NCBI RefSeq assembly: GCF_030757795.1
Contig: NZ_JAUQWH010000021.1
Span: forward strand, 1 to 64,000
Source: Actinoplanes oryzae
GTDB lineage: Bacteria > Actinomycetota > Actinomycetes > Mycobacteriales > Micromonosporaceae
Length of the DNA: 64,000 nt
Direction of reading: 5' to 3'
Each line of letters begins with the position of its first letter. Positions within the stretch are counted from its first letter, which is position 1. Of this stretch, positions 51,951-60,908 are shown piece by piece. The position numbers and the translations under genes are program-made. Under the pieces are notes generated by a model. The model worked only from the letters and a program-made list of their open reading frames with translations. It ran no database searches and was not told the DNA's origin.

Positions 51951-52184
51951 GGGGGTCCCTTTCCGAGGCGATGGCAGCAGCACGGCACTATAACCGGACC
52001 TCTGCGGCACAGGCCAGATCGGGACAAAAAACTACGGATCGTGTCTTGAGGATGACGATTCCATAGTCGACGTTCGGCTGACCCCGGGGGGTCTGTTGGG
52101 CCGCCGATCGTCGTGGCGTTACCTGCGAGTAATCGCCTCTGTTTACGATCCGGCGGGATCCATTGTCCTCGGAGGAAAATCTCG

Positions 52185-55100
52185 ATGCGTCGATATCTAC
52201 CCAAAACGCGTTTCACCGCGCGTTCCCTGGGTGCGGCCGCCGTCGCTACCGCGGTCGGCCTGACCTTCACCGGGCATCCGGTGCTCGCGGCGGACGCCAC
52301 CCCGTTCATCAGCGAGATCCACTACGACAACACCGGCACCGACAGCGGCGAGGCGATCGAGGTCGAGGCGCCCGCCGGGTTCGACCTGGCCGGCTGGTCG
52401 CTTGTTCTCTACAACGGCGACAACAAGTCGACCTATGGCACGGCGGCGGCCCTGAGCGGCACCGGCATCGCCGTGGCGAACTACCCGGCGAACGGCGTCC
52501 AGAACGGCTCGCCGGACGGCGTGGCGCTGGTCAAGCCGGACGGCTCGGTCGCCGAGTTCCTCAGCTACGAGGGCTCCTTCACCGCCGCGAACGGCCCGGC
52601 GGCCGGGCAGGCGAGTGTCGACATCGGCGTGTCCGAGACCGGCGCGGAGCCGGCCGGCCAGTCGCTGCAGAAGATCGACGGCGCCTGGACGGGCCCCGCC
52701 ACCAGCAGCTTCGGGGTGAAGAACACCGGCGAGGGGCCGGGGGAGCCGGCGCCGGCCTGCAGCACGGCCGTGACGAACACGATCGCCGAGGTGCAGGGCA
52801 CCACGGACACGTCCCCGCTGGCCGGCAAGCAGGTCACCGTGCAGGGCGTCGTGACGGCCGACCACCGTACGGGCGGCTACAACGGCATCTACGTCCAGAC
52901 GGCGGGCACCGGCGGCGACCGGCCGGTCACCGCGGCCACCCCGTCGGACGCGATCTTCGTCTACCTGTCGAAGGCCGCCGGCACGAACCTCGCCATCGGC
53001 GACACCGTGCGGGTCACCGGCGCGGTCACCGAGTTCAACGGGCTGACCGAGCTGACCCCCGGCGCGCTCGCCGACGTACAGGTCTGCGACGGCGACGCGA
53101 AGTTGCCCGAGCCGGTCGCGCTCACGCTGCCGCTCGACGCCGCCGCGCGCGAGTCGCTCGAGGGCATGCTGGTCGCCCCGGCCGGGACGTACACGGTCTC
53201 GGAGGTCTACGACACCAACCGGTACGGCGAGATCGACCTCGCCGCGGGCACCTCGCCGGCGCGGATCCCGACCGACGTGGCCGAGCCGGGCAGTGCCGCC
53301 GCCGCGAAGGTCAAGAGCGAGAACGCTCTGCACAAGGTCGTGCTCGACGACGGGTCGAGCGCCACGCTCACCGGCGCGCCGCCGTACTTCTCGAAGGAGG
53401 AGCCGCTCCGGGTCGGTGACCAGGTGGGGACCTTCGGGGCGACGGTGTTCAGCTACGGCTTCAGCGAGTGGCGCCTGCAGCCGGTCACCCCGGTGAGCGC
53501 GGCCACGTGGAAGACCGCGGGCTTCACCTTCGCGCACACCAATCCGCGTACGGCCGGCCCGGTCGACGTCGGCGGCGACCTGCGCGTGGCGAGCTTCAAC
53601 GTGCTCAACTACTTCGTCCACTTCGGTGGCGACGCCCGCGGGGCGGACGACGCCGCCGCGCTGGAGAAGCAGCAGGCGAAGATCGTCTCCGCGATCAGCG
53701 CGCTGAACGCCGACGTCGTCGCGCTCATGGAGATCGAGAACTCGGTCCGCTTCGAGGGCGACCCGCAGCTGGCCCTGCAGACGCTGGTCGGCGCGCTCAA
53801 CGCGAAGGACGGCGCCGGCACGTGGGACTACGTCCGGACGCCGGCCGAGCTCCCGGGCGCCGCGCAGCAGGACGTCATCACCACCGCCATCATCTACAAG
53901 CCGGCGAAGGCCACCCCGAAGGGCGCCTCCCGCTCGGTCAACGACGAGTCGGTGTGGTTCAACGCCCGCGAGCCGATCGCCCAGACGTTCACGTCCGGGT
54001 CGATCGACTTCACCGTGATCGCGAACCACCTCAAGTCGAAGAGCACCTCCGACGCCGCGACCGGCGACAACGCCGACACGGGCGACGGGCAGGGCGCGTT
54101 CAACGGCGACCGGGTCCGGCAGGCGACCGCGCTGGCCGCCTTCGTCGAGGACGTCGAGAAGAGCAGCGGCACGGACAAGGTCATTCTGCTGGGCGACTTC
54201 AACGCCTACACGCACGAGGACCCGCTGCAGGTGCTCTACGACGCCGGCTTCAGCGACCTGAACAAGGACAAGAACTCGTACGTCTTCGGCGGCGAGTCCG
54301 GCTCCCTGGACCACGCGCTGGCCACCCGCTCCCTGGCCGACCGGGTCACGGGCGTGGACATCTGGAACATCAACTCCGTCGAGTCGTTCTCCTTCCAGTA
54401 CGACGGCTACGCGCCGTTCTACTCGGCGGACCCGTACCGGGCCAGCGACCACGACCCGGTCGTGGTGGGCCTGAACACCAAGGCGGCCGCGCAGACGCCC
54501 GTCGACCTGCAGCTGCTGAGCGTCAACGACTTCCACGGCCGGCTCGAGTCGCCGAGCACCGTGGACGGGCAGCCCGTCGGCGGCGCGGCCCAGCTGGTCG
54601 GCATGATCAACCAGCTGCGTACGCAGAACCCGGCCACCGCCTGGGTCTCGGCCGGTGACAACATCGGCGCGTCGACCTTCATCTCGGCGATCGACGGCGA
54701 CAACCCGACGATCGACGCGCTGAACTCGGGCGGCCTGGCCGTCTCGGCGGTCGGCAACCACGAGTTCGACAAGGGGCTCGCCGACCTGACCGGCCGCGTG
54801 TCGGACCGGGCGACCTTCCCCTACCTGGGCGCCAACGTCTACAAGGACGGCAAGCGCGTCCTGCCCGGCTACGACGTGCAGACGGTCGGCGGCGTCAAGG
54901 TCGGCTACATCGGCGTCGTCACCGAGCAGACCGCGTCGCTGGTCAGCCCGGACGGCATCGCCGGCGTCGAGTTCCGGGACCCGGTGGCCGAGGCCAACCA
55001 GGTCGCCGCGGAGCTCTCCGACGGCAACGAGGCGAACGGCGAGGCCGACGTGCTGGTGCTGCTCGCCCACGAGGGTGCGGCGGCCGAGAACATCGACTCC

Positions 55101-56966
55101 GCCGCGAAGCTGCAGGCCGACCCGGTCTTCGGCGACTTCACGCGGGTCAGCGCCGACATCGACGCGATCCTGTCCGGGCACACCCACCAGCCGTACGCCT
55201 TCGAGGTGCCGGTGCCGGGCACCGACCGTACCCGTCCGGTCATCCAGGCCGAGGACTACGGCCTGCGCGTCGGCCGGGCGGTCCTCACCTACGACCCGGC
55301 GACCAAGGCGGTCACCAAGTCGACGGCCGAGCTGCTCGACGTCAAGGGCTACACCCCGGACCCGGCCGTCGCGGACATCGTGACCAAGGCCAAGGCGACC
55401 GCCACCGAGCTGGGCAAGCAGCCGCTCGGCAAGATCACGGCGGACATCAAGCGGGCGTACGTCACCGGCACGGACGGCACGGTCTCCGAGGACCGGGGCA
55501 GCGAGTCGGTGCTCGGCAACTTCATCGCCGACGTCCAGCTCGACCAGACCAGCGCGGCCGGTCGCGGCGGCGCGCAGATCGCCTTCATGAACCCGGGCGG
55601 CCTGCGGGCGGACCTCAAGTTCGGCACGGACGGCACGATCACGTACGCCGACGCGTTCGCCGTGCAGCCGTTCGCCAACGACGTGGTGACCCAGACGCTC
55701 ACCGGCGCCCAGATCAAGCAGGTGCTGGAGGAGCAGTGGCAGCCGGCGGGGGCCTCCCGTCCGGTGCTGCACCTGGGCTCGTCGAAGGGCCTGACCTACT
55801 CGTACGACCCGGCGAAGCCCCGGGGCGAGAAGATCATCGCCGCGTCGCTGAAGCTCAACGGGACGGTCCTGAACCCGACCGGCACCTACCGCGTGACGTC
55901 GAACTCGTTCCTCGCCGCCGGCGGTGACAACTTCACGACCCTGGGTCAGGGCACGGACAAGATCACGACCGGCGACAACGACCTGACGATGCTGGTCAAC
56001 TACTTCGCCAAGTACTCGCCGATCACGGCCGACGCGACGCCCCGCTCCACCCAGGGCGTCGCCGACACGACCGCGCCGGCGGGCACGTACCAGCTGCGGT
56101 CGAACGCCGCGTGGGCCGGCCAGACGGTGTCGCTCAAGGAGCTCTCCGTCAGCGACGACGTCACCGCCGCCGACAAGATCCGCAAGGTCGTGGACTGGGG
56201 TGACGGCACCAAGCCGGACACGATCTACGGCGACCACGGTCACACGTACGCCAAGGCCGGCAAGTTCACGGTCGTGATCACGCTGACCGACGAGGCCGGC
56301 AACGGCTCGAAGGCCGAGTTCCAGGGCTCGGCCACGGTCACCGTCACGGCGCAGCCCGGCAAGTTCGGCCTGAGCAAGACCTGGGCCTGGCTCTCGCAGC
56401 CGGTGACCGTGACCGTCAAGGGCATCACCCCCGACGTCACGAAGCTCGTGGTCAACTGGGGCGACGGCAAGTCCTCGACGGTCTCGCCGAAGTCGTCGAC
56501 GGTGAGCCACGTGTACGCGAAGAACACCGCGTACACGGTCAAGGTCACGCCGTACAACGCCACGGGCGCCGGCAAGACGGTCACCGTGGGCACGGTCAAG
56601 GTGCTCAAGGACTACTACAAGCCGTCCGTCAGCCTCACCAAGCCGGCCAAGCCGGGCCACGTCTCCTCCTGGAAGACGCTGCACGGCAAGGCGGCCGACA
56701 AGGGCGTCGGGGTCGCGAAGGTCCAGGTCAAGCTGGTCCAGCAGCGGTCCGGCACCTGGTACTACTACAACGGCGCAAAGTGGGTGAAGGCCTCGTCCCT
56801 GAGCGTGGCCAACGCCAAGGCCAAGGTCGTCACCACGACCAAGGCGTCCTGGAGCATCCCCGTCAAGGGCCTGGCCAAGGGGACCCTCAAGGTCTCCTAC
56901 TGGGCGTACGACAAGGTGGGCAACCGCTCCGCCACCTATGTGCACACGGTCAAGCTGACCAAGTAG
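52185..56966 (+). CDS. Secreted multidomain nuclease / 5'-nucleotidase
   Basis: A 1593-residue secreted enzyme combining DNA cleavage and dephosphorylation. In order: signal peptide (1-35); lamin-tail-like domain (about 38-165); OB-like region (about 190-440); ExeM/NucH-type endonuclease-exonuclease-phosphatase domain (about 463-765; RVASFNVLNY, GDFNAY with D671 and N673, ASDHDP). The 5'-nucleotidase follows (about 775-1060; NDFHGR, GNHEFDKG, GHTHQP), with its C-terminal domain (about 1100-1290; FMNPGGLRAD). Two PKD-like domains with WGDG and a C-terminal Ig-like segment end it. It could turn extracellular DNA into nucleosides and phosphate. ATG with a GGAGGA ribosome binding site. Confidence 0.92.
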   Translation: MRRYLPKTRFTARSLGAAAVATAVGLTFTGHPVLAADATPFISEIHYDNTGTDSGEAIEVEAPAGFDLAGWSLVLYNGDNKSTYGTAAALSGTGIAVANYPANGVQNGSPDGVALVKPDGSVAEFLSYEGSFTAANGPAAGQASVDIGVSETGAEPAGQSLQKIDGAWTGPATSSFGVKNTGEGPGEPAPACSTAVTNTIAEVQGTTDTSPLAGKQVTVQGVVTADHRTGGYNGIYVQTAGTGGDRPVTAATPSDAIFVYLSKAAGTNLAIGDTVRVTGAVTEFNGLTELTPGALADVQVCDGDAKLPEPVALTLPLDAAARESLEGMLVAPAGTYTVSEVYDTNRYGEIDLAAGTSPARIPTDVAEPGSAAAAKVKSENALHKVVLDDGSSATLTGAPPYFSKEEPLRVGDQVGTFGATVFSYGFSEWRLQPVTPVSAATWKTAGFTFAHTNPRTAGPVDVGGDLRVASFNVLNYFVHFGGDARGADDAAALEKQQAKIVSAISALNADVVALMEIENSVRFEGDPQLALQTLVGALNAKDGAGTWDYVRTPAELPGAAQQDVITTAIIYKPAKATPKGASRSVNDESVWFNAREPIAQTFTSGSIDFTVIANHLKSKSTSDAATGDNADTGDGQGAFNGDRVRQATALAAFVEDVEKSSGTDKVILLGDFNAYTHEDPLQVLYDAGFSDLNKDKNSYVFGGESGSLDHALATRSLADRVTGVDIWNINSVESFSFQYDGYAPFYSADPYRASDHDPVVVGLNTKAAAQTPVDLQLLSVNDFHGRLESPSTVDGQPVGGAAQLVGMINQLRTQNPATAWVSAGDNIGASTFISAIDGDNPTIDALNSGGLAVSAVGNHEFDKGLADLTGRVSDRATFPYLGANVYKDGKRVLPGYDVQTVGGVKVGYIGVVTEQTASLVSPDGIAGVEFRDPVAEANQVAAELSDGNEANGEADVLVLLAHEGAAAENIDSAAKLQADPVFGDFTRVSADIDAILSGHTHQPYAFEVPVPGTDRTRPVIQAEDYGLRVGRAVLTYDPATKAVTKSTAELLDVKGYTPDPAVADIVTKAKATATELGKQPLGKITADIKRAYVTGTDGTVSEDRGSESVLGNFIADVQLDQTSAAGRGGAQIAFMNPGGLRADLKFGTDGTITYADAFAVQPFANDVVTQTLTGAQIKQVLEEQWQPAGASRPVLHLGSSKGLTYSYDPAKPRGEKIIAASLKLNGTVLNPTGTYRVTSNSFLAAGGDNFTTLGQGTDKITTGDNDLTMLVNYFAKYSPITADATPRSTQGVADTTAPAGTYQLRSNAAWAGQTVSLKELSVSDDVTAADKIRKVVDWGDGTKPDTIYGDHGHTYAKAGKFTVVITLTDEAGNGSKAEFQGSATVTVTAQPGKFGLSKTWAWLSQPVTVTVKGITPDVTKLVVNWGDGKSSTVSPKSSTVSHVYAKNTAYTVKVTPYNATGAGKTVTVGTVKVLKDYYKPSVSLTKPAKPGHVSSWKTLHGKAADKGVGVAKVQVKLVQQRSGTWYYYNGAKWVKASSLSVANAKAKVVTTTKASWSIPVKGLAKGTLKVSYWAYDKVGNRSATYVHTVKLTK

Positions 56967-56979
56967 TCCAGTGGTTCCG

Positions 56980-57009
56980 AGGGCCCTCACCGCACGCGGT
57001 GGGGGCCCT
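56980..57009. terminator. Terminator after the nuclease gene
   Basis: AGGGCCCTCACCGC and GCGGTGGGGGCCCT form a strong stem around a short loop, 14 bases after the stop. The end of the convergent minus-strand gene touches it, so it can serve both directions. Confidence 0.8.
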
Positions 57010-57564
57010 TCACATTCCCCCGGGGATTTCGCCTTCGGTCTGCTTGTACTCCGGGGGCCGCCAGTCGCCCCGGACCTTGCGCCCCGGACCCCCGAGATGG
57101 CCCAGGCAGAGCAGACCGGGCTGCTCGTAGCACTGCCCCCGCCCGCCGCAGTCCGCCAGATAGCGCCGCCCGCCGGGCACGCCGAGGTGGGCGTCCAGCC
57201 GGAAGAGCAGCGGCAGGCCGTCGAAGCCGAGCCGCTCGTCCTCCCGCGCCAGCCGCCAGGTCAGCCCCAGCCGGCCGGGATCGTCCGGCACCGGGGCGTA
57301 GGGGAGCGGCCGCCCCAGGGCCCTCGTGCAGAACTCGTCGTAGTCGCGGGTGTGGCGGGAGAAGAGCTGCCAGAGGTCGCCGACGACGACCGACGGCATG
57401 GCCACGGCCGCCTTCGGATGGCGCGCGTTGATCCGGAACCACTGCCGCAGCCCGGCCTCGACGTCCTTGCCGCCCGGCGAGCGTACGGAGTGCGGAAGGT
57501 CGTACCCGTTGATGAAGGAGACCCGGCGGCCGGTCGCCCGGCGCCAGGGACGCAGGACAGTCAT
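57010..57564 (-). CDS. Conserved hypothetical protein
   Basis: A 184-residue soluble protein that I do not assign to a family. Visible features are an FINGYDLPHSVRSPGG segment near the start, a Trp/Phe-rich middle (GDLWQLFSRHTRDYDEFC) and a C-terminal Cys cluster (YLADCGGRGQCYEQPGLLCLGH). There is no signal or membrane helix. Codon usage is normal for the chromosome, which supports a real gene. The ATG at 57564 follows GGGGAG. Confidence 0.62.
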   Translation of the reverse strand: MTVLRPWRRATGRRVSFINGYDLPHSVRSPGGKDVEAGLRQWFRINARHPKAAVAMPSVVVGDLWQLFSRHTRDYDEFCTRALGRPLPYAPVPDDPGRLGLTWRLAREDERLGFDGLPLLFRLDAHLGVPGGRRYLADCGGRGQCYEQPGLLCLGHLGGPGRKVRGDWRPPEYKQTEGEIPGGM

Positions 57565-57765
57565 CCCCGCAGCCTGCTCCCCGTACGGGTGACCCGCCAG
57601 CCACTTGTCGTGACCCCGTCACCGTTCTTATCCGCCTTTGGCGTCGATCTCCGCCCCGTTCTCGCGCAGGCCTTATCGCTGGCCGGACTGCAAGCTAATG
57701 TCCAAGCATGGCGCGAAGGCGAGGCTGTTGTGTTCAGTGAAGAGCAGCGCATCGGAGGTCGGTCG

Positions 57766-58323
57766 GTGGAGTCGATGACCGGTCAGCTCCTGGTCGCGAC
57801 CCCCACCCTCAAGGACCCCAACTTCGACCGCACGGTCGTGCTGCTCGTGGCCCACGAAACAGGCGGCGCCCTGGGCGTCGTCCTCAACCGCGCCACCGAG
57901 GTGCCGGTGGCCGACGTCCTGGGCGGCTGGGGCGAGCTGGCCGGCGACCCGGCGGTTCTCTTCGAGGGCGGCCCGGTCCAGCCCGAGTCGGCCATCTGCC
58001 TCGCCCGCACCCGGCCCGAGGTCAAGCGCCGGGTCTCCGGCTTCCACCAGGTCTCCGGCGCCCTGGGCACGGTCGACCTGTCCGCCGACCCGGACAGGCT
58101 GCGCGAGAGCGTCGCCGGCATCCGCGTCTTCGCGGGCTACTCGGGCTGGTCCCCGGGCCAGCTCGAGGACGAGATCGCCGCCGGCTCGTGGTTCGTCTTC
58201 GACGCCCTCCCCGGCGATCCCTTCGTCAACCGCCCCGACGACCTGTGGGCCATGGTCCTGCGCCGCCAGGGCGACATCCTCGCCGCCGTGGCGCACTTCC
58301 CGCCGGACGTCTCGCTCAACTGA
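57766..58323 (+). CDS. YqgE/AlgH family protein
   Basis: A 185-residue protein of the widespread UPF0301 family, whose function is unsettled. It contains the family blocks MTGQLLVATPTLKDPNFDRTVVLL, GALGVVLNR, LFEGGPVQPES, FAGYSGWSPGQLEDEI and GSWFVFDA. GTG at 57766 is chosen because GGAGG lies 7 bases upstream. A GTG at 57730 would add 12 residues. It lies just before the tRNA-Ala gene. Confidence 0.9.
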   Translation: MESMTGQLLVATPTLKDPNFDRTVVLLVAHETGGALGVVLNRATEVPVADVLGGWGELAGDPAVLFEGGPVQPESAICLARTRPEVKRRVSGFHQVSGALGTVDLSADPDRLRESVAGIRVFAGYSGWSPGQLEDEIAAGSWFVFDALPGDPFVNRPDDLWAMVLRRQGDILAAVAHFPPDVSLN

Positions 58324-58453
58324 CCCCGCCGGGCCTCGCTCCGATCGGCTGCAGCCTGCAGCGGCTCGCGGGGGGACCCCGTGCCGGGGGCCCCGGCGAG
58401 GGTGTGTATATTTCTTTCCGTGCCCGGGTGATCCGGGGACAGCAGCAAGGCAA

Positions 58454-58526
58454 GGGGCTGTGGCGCAGCTGGTAGCGCACCACACTGGCAGTGTGGGGGT
58501 CAGGGGTTCGAGTCCCCTCAGCTCCA
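58454..58526 (+). tRNA. tRNA-Ala(GGC)
   Basis: Full cloverleaf: acceptor GGGGCTG/CAGCTCC (one G-U), anticodon stem CCACA/TGTGG with loop CTGGCAG giving anticodon GGC, T-arm GGTTCGAGTCC. The CCA end is not encoded (ACCC follows). Its 3' half is duplicated at 60661-60703, marking it as the attachment site of an integrative element. Confidence 0.97.
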
Positions 58527-58527
58527 C
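58485..58527 (+). other. attL core: 3' half of tRNA-Ala
   Basis: The 43 bases from within the anticodon loop to the tRNA 3' end recur at 60661-60703 with one mismatch (GTCAGGGG against GTCAAGGG). Tyrosine integrases commonly use this kind of tRNA-end duplication. Confidence 0.9.
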
Positions 58528-58540
58528 CCTTGGAGAAACG

Positions 58541-58567
58541 CCCGGACTTCGGTCCGGGTGTTTTCTT
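58541..58567 (+). terminator. Intrinsic terminator after tRNA-Ala
   Basis: CCCGGAC-TTCG-GTCCGGG followed by TGTTTTCTTTT: a tight stem, a stable tetraloop and a U-rich tail. Confidence 0.9.
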
Positions 58568-58569
58568 TT

Positions 58570-58591
58570 GTGCCAGATCTGTGCCAGATCA
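58570..58591. promoter_or_regulatory. Putative integrase arm-type sites, left end
   Basis: Two direct copies of GTGCCAGATC(T/A) are spaced exactly 11 bases (58570 and 58581). A matching pair, also 11 bases apart, lies at 60540-60561 near the other end. Paired direct repeats at both ends of an element are typical arm-binding sites. The integrase stop codon is inside the second copy. Confidence 0.6.
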
Positions 58592-59452
58592 TGAAGTTAC
58601 CTGCTCGCGAGCCTCAACGATGAGCGCGTCCAGGGCGGCGCCAATGGCATCATCCCTGTCCCTGCTGGCGTGTTGGTAGATCATGGCTGCTCGGGTGCTG
58701 GGATGGCCGATACGGGCCATCAGCTCTTTGAGGGTCGCTCCGCTCTGTGCCGACCACGTACTACCTGTGTGCCGCAGGTCATGCAGGTGGAGGTCGAGAG
58801 TGGCCGGGATACCGGCTTTGTGAAGTGCTGCCCGCCATGTCCGGTTGAAGTTGCGCCGGCGGAGAATGCCGCCCTGCGGGTCAATGAAGAGAAGGCCTTC
58901 CGCGCCAGGCTGGGCGAACCGCTTCAAGTGGTCCTGGATGTCTTCCTTCAGCCCGGCCAGCAGGCTGATGGGGCGGTTACCCGCTTCTGACTTAGGGTCG
59001 CCGTCGAGCTGGCTGCCGTCTTCCATCTCGACAGTAGCCAGCGTGACCCGAAGCTCCATACGGTGCAGGCTGATGTCACTACGACGGAGAGCGACGAGTT
59101 CACCTAAGCGAAGTTGGGCGAAGGCGGCGAGGAGAATCATGAGCCGGTAGCGCGGCTGGATGACCTCCGCAATGGCGAAGACCCGAGACGGGCCGCTCAC
59201 GCCGCCGCCAGGGCGCGAGTGTGTCCGGGCCGCTTCTCCAAGCTCAAGGGCGCTTCGCATCGCAAGCGACGGCCACAACCCGGCCGCCCTTGACCTCGGA
59301 GCCTCTACGCCCCTCTCGGGCAGGGGGTCAAGGGCAGGCCGGTGGCCTGCCCTCACCGGGTACGCACCGCCGGCCCCGGTGCCCTCCTGAGTAGCGCCTG
59401 AGGCGTCGTCAAGAAGTGCTTGACAGCTTTTGCCCGCTCTCGCAAGCTGCAT
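58589..59452 (-). pseudogene. Tyrosine integrase, N-terminally truncated
   Basis: The catalytic domain is intact from about residue 88 of the open frame. All five core residues are in place: R115 in LRLGE, K154 in DPKSEAG, H224 and R227 in HDLRH, H250 in IGHPS and Y259 in IYQH. The arm-binding and core-binding N-terminal domains are missing; the 85 residues before the match are unlike integrases. The gene points toward tRNA-Ala, the usual position. It is probably unable to integrate or excise the element alone. Confidence 0.85.
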
Positions 59453-59549
59453 AGCTTGTTGGCCGACTAAGCGTCAAGGACAGAAGCCAGACAATATCAA
59501 TAACCATGCCACCTAGCCATGCGTACAAGATACTTGCGACTCTCGATGT

Positions 59550-60065
59550 ATGGCGAGGGCTAACAGGGCATCTCAGCGGGTTATCCCGAAAAGGTATAAG
59601 GCTGGTGCCATCCTTCTCTCTATACCCGCAGCAGTCATCTTTTTTCCTATTTCACTAATCAACCACGATTGGCCAATGCTGGGATGGTCAGCTTCCCTTG
59701 CTATTGCAATTCCTTGCTGGCTTCTGGCGTTCGAGGCTCCCACTGTGTGCGGCTTCACCACTCAGAACTCAACGAATTGCAAGAACTTCACAACGGGTCT
59801 TCTATTTGGCTGTCACGCCGAAGGGCATTTCTGGGGGAAAGCTTTCTCGTGGTTCGGTTGGCATAGAGGGGTCGCAGTTATTGCAAAAACGCGCACTACT
59901 GCGTCGGTTGGCTTGGGATCAAATGTCATCAGTGAACCGCTGGAGGCAGAGCCTGTACTGGTTCGTATGCATGAAACGCGCAGTAGTAAAGCAGCCATCT
60001 GGGTAGCGGTTACTTCTATGTTGTGTGCAATCATTTCTGCCGGGGTCGACATAACCAGTGTGTGA
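59550..60065 (+). CDS. Small membrane protein with Cys/His cluster, element cargo
   Basis: A 171-residue protein of unknown function, with GC content and codon use far below the neighbours, so recently acquired. Hydrophobic helices lie at about 17-36, 44-62 and 150-170. Between them a metal-site-like cluster has C67, C77, C88 and H93 (in VCGFTTQ, NCKNF and FGCHAEGH). A C-x9-C-x10-C-x4-H pattern of this sort occurs in small actinobacterial membrane proteins. No clear ribosome binding site is seen. Confidence 0.55.
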   Translation: MARANRASQRVIPKRYKAGAILLSIPAAVIFFPISLINHDWPMLGWSASLAIAIPCWLLAFEAPTVCGFTTQNSTNCKNFTTGLLFGCHAEGHFWGKAFSWFGWHRGVAVIAKTRTTASVGLGSNVISEPLEAEPVLVRMHETRSSKAAIWVAVTSMLCAIISAGVDITSV

Positions 60066-60158
60066 GATCTGGGGGTATCAGGCGTGGTGAGGAGGTGGGC
60101 AAGACAGCAGATGAACTGCCATGGACGAGGGCAGGCTGTCTCCTTGTCCTAAAGCGGG

Positions 60159-60467
60159 TTAGTGCCGTCGACGTGCCGGCGCGCCAAGATTGGGGACCAT
60201 CCCGCGCTGGAGGTCGTGCGTGTATGCCTCGGCAAGGTTGCCGCCATGAAGTCCGAGCAGGATGACGTAGTAACGATCAAGCTCGTCCGCGCAGGCCTTG
60301 CAGATCCACCCGTACGGAGGCTTCTCCGATCGGCAGCCTCGTTGGCACCGCTCGCAGTGCTTTGCGGTAGATCTTCGTGGCGTCTCTTCCGCAGGGGTTG
60401 GGGCCGGAAGTTCCGGCGTGCCGGCCGCCCGCCTTGCTCGCTTGCGTTGCCGTCGCTCAGATGCCAA
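60159..60467 (-). CDS. Small zinc-ribbon-like protein, element cargo
   Basis: A 102-residue protein of unknown function. The basic N-terminus (RRQRKRARRAAG) is followed by a Cys cluster C38, C41 and C45 (CERCQRGC) and C56/C59 (CKAC), probably one zinc site, then a helical C-terminus (YYVILLGLHGGNLAEAY). It lies inside the tRNA-Ala element between the two att sites. It could bind nucleic acid, which is inference. Confidence 0.5.
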   Translation of the reverse strand: MASERRQRKRARRAAGTPELPAPTPAEETPRRSTAKHCERCQRGCRSEKPPYGWICKACADELDRYYVILLGLHGGNLAEAYTHDLQRGMVPNLGAPARRRH

Positions 60468-60902
60468 CTCGGTTTCTCCGACTCAGGCTGGTCAGCGGTA
60501 GGACATCGACCACGGTAATGGCCATGGGCGTCCGCGCCCGTGCCAAATTCGTGCCAGACGGAGCGGTCGAGCACGGGACGTGGCGGGGACTTACGGGGAA
60601 TCGATCGACGTTTCGGCTGCTCAAGTGCTTGCAGGTTAGCGATCTTGGGCGAGTCCCGCCCTGGCAGTGTGGGGGTCAAGGGTTCGAGTCCCCTCAGCTC
60701 CACGACATGGTATTCGCGTAGAATGTCCATTTCGTGATGCTCGCGATACGTCGCTTGAGCTGCGGAAACGTTCTTCGGGGTGGTGTTGCACCCCGAAGGG
60801 TGGCCGGGTCGGCTTGGCGGGCCATGCTGATTCGCCCAATTCGAGGCTGGCCAGGCCGCCCCCACGGGGTTCGGCCGACGGGGTCGGCTGGCAGGCGACG
60901 CG
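60468..60902. other. Right end of the element and flank
   Basis: No credible gene. The stretch contains the second pair of GTGCCA repeats (60540 and 60551), the attR core (60661-60703) and a 10-bp perfect hairpin CTTCGGGGTG/CACCCCGAAG (60773-60798). Open frames here are shadows of the tRNA-derived repeat. Confidence 0.7.
60661..60703 (+). other. attR core: duplicated tRNA-Ala 3' end
   Basis: Direct repeat of 58485-58527, 42 of 43 bases identical, 2176 bases away. It keeps the anticodon-loop remnant, variable loop, T-arm and acceptor 3' strand but no 5' half, so it is not a functional tRNA. Confidence 0.9.
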
Positions 60903-60908
60903 TTGATC

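Noticed and set aside
52197..56990. Minus-strand open frame of 1597 codons
   Set aside because: Exact antisense of the secreted nuclease/nucleotidase gene. High third-position GC opens such frames, and the composition is Val/Arg/Gly/Leu noise.
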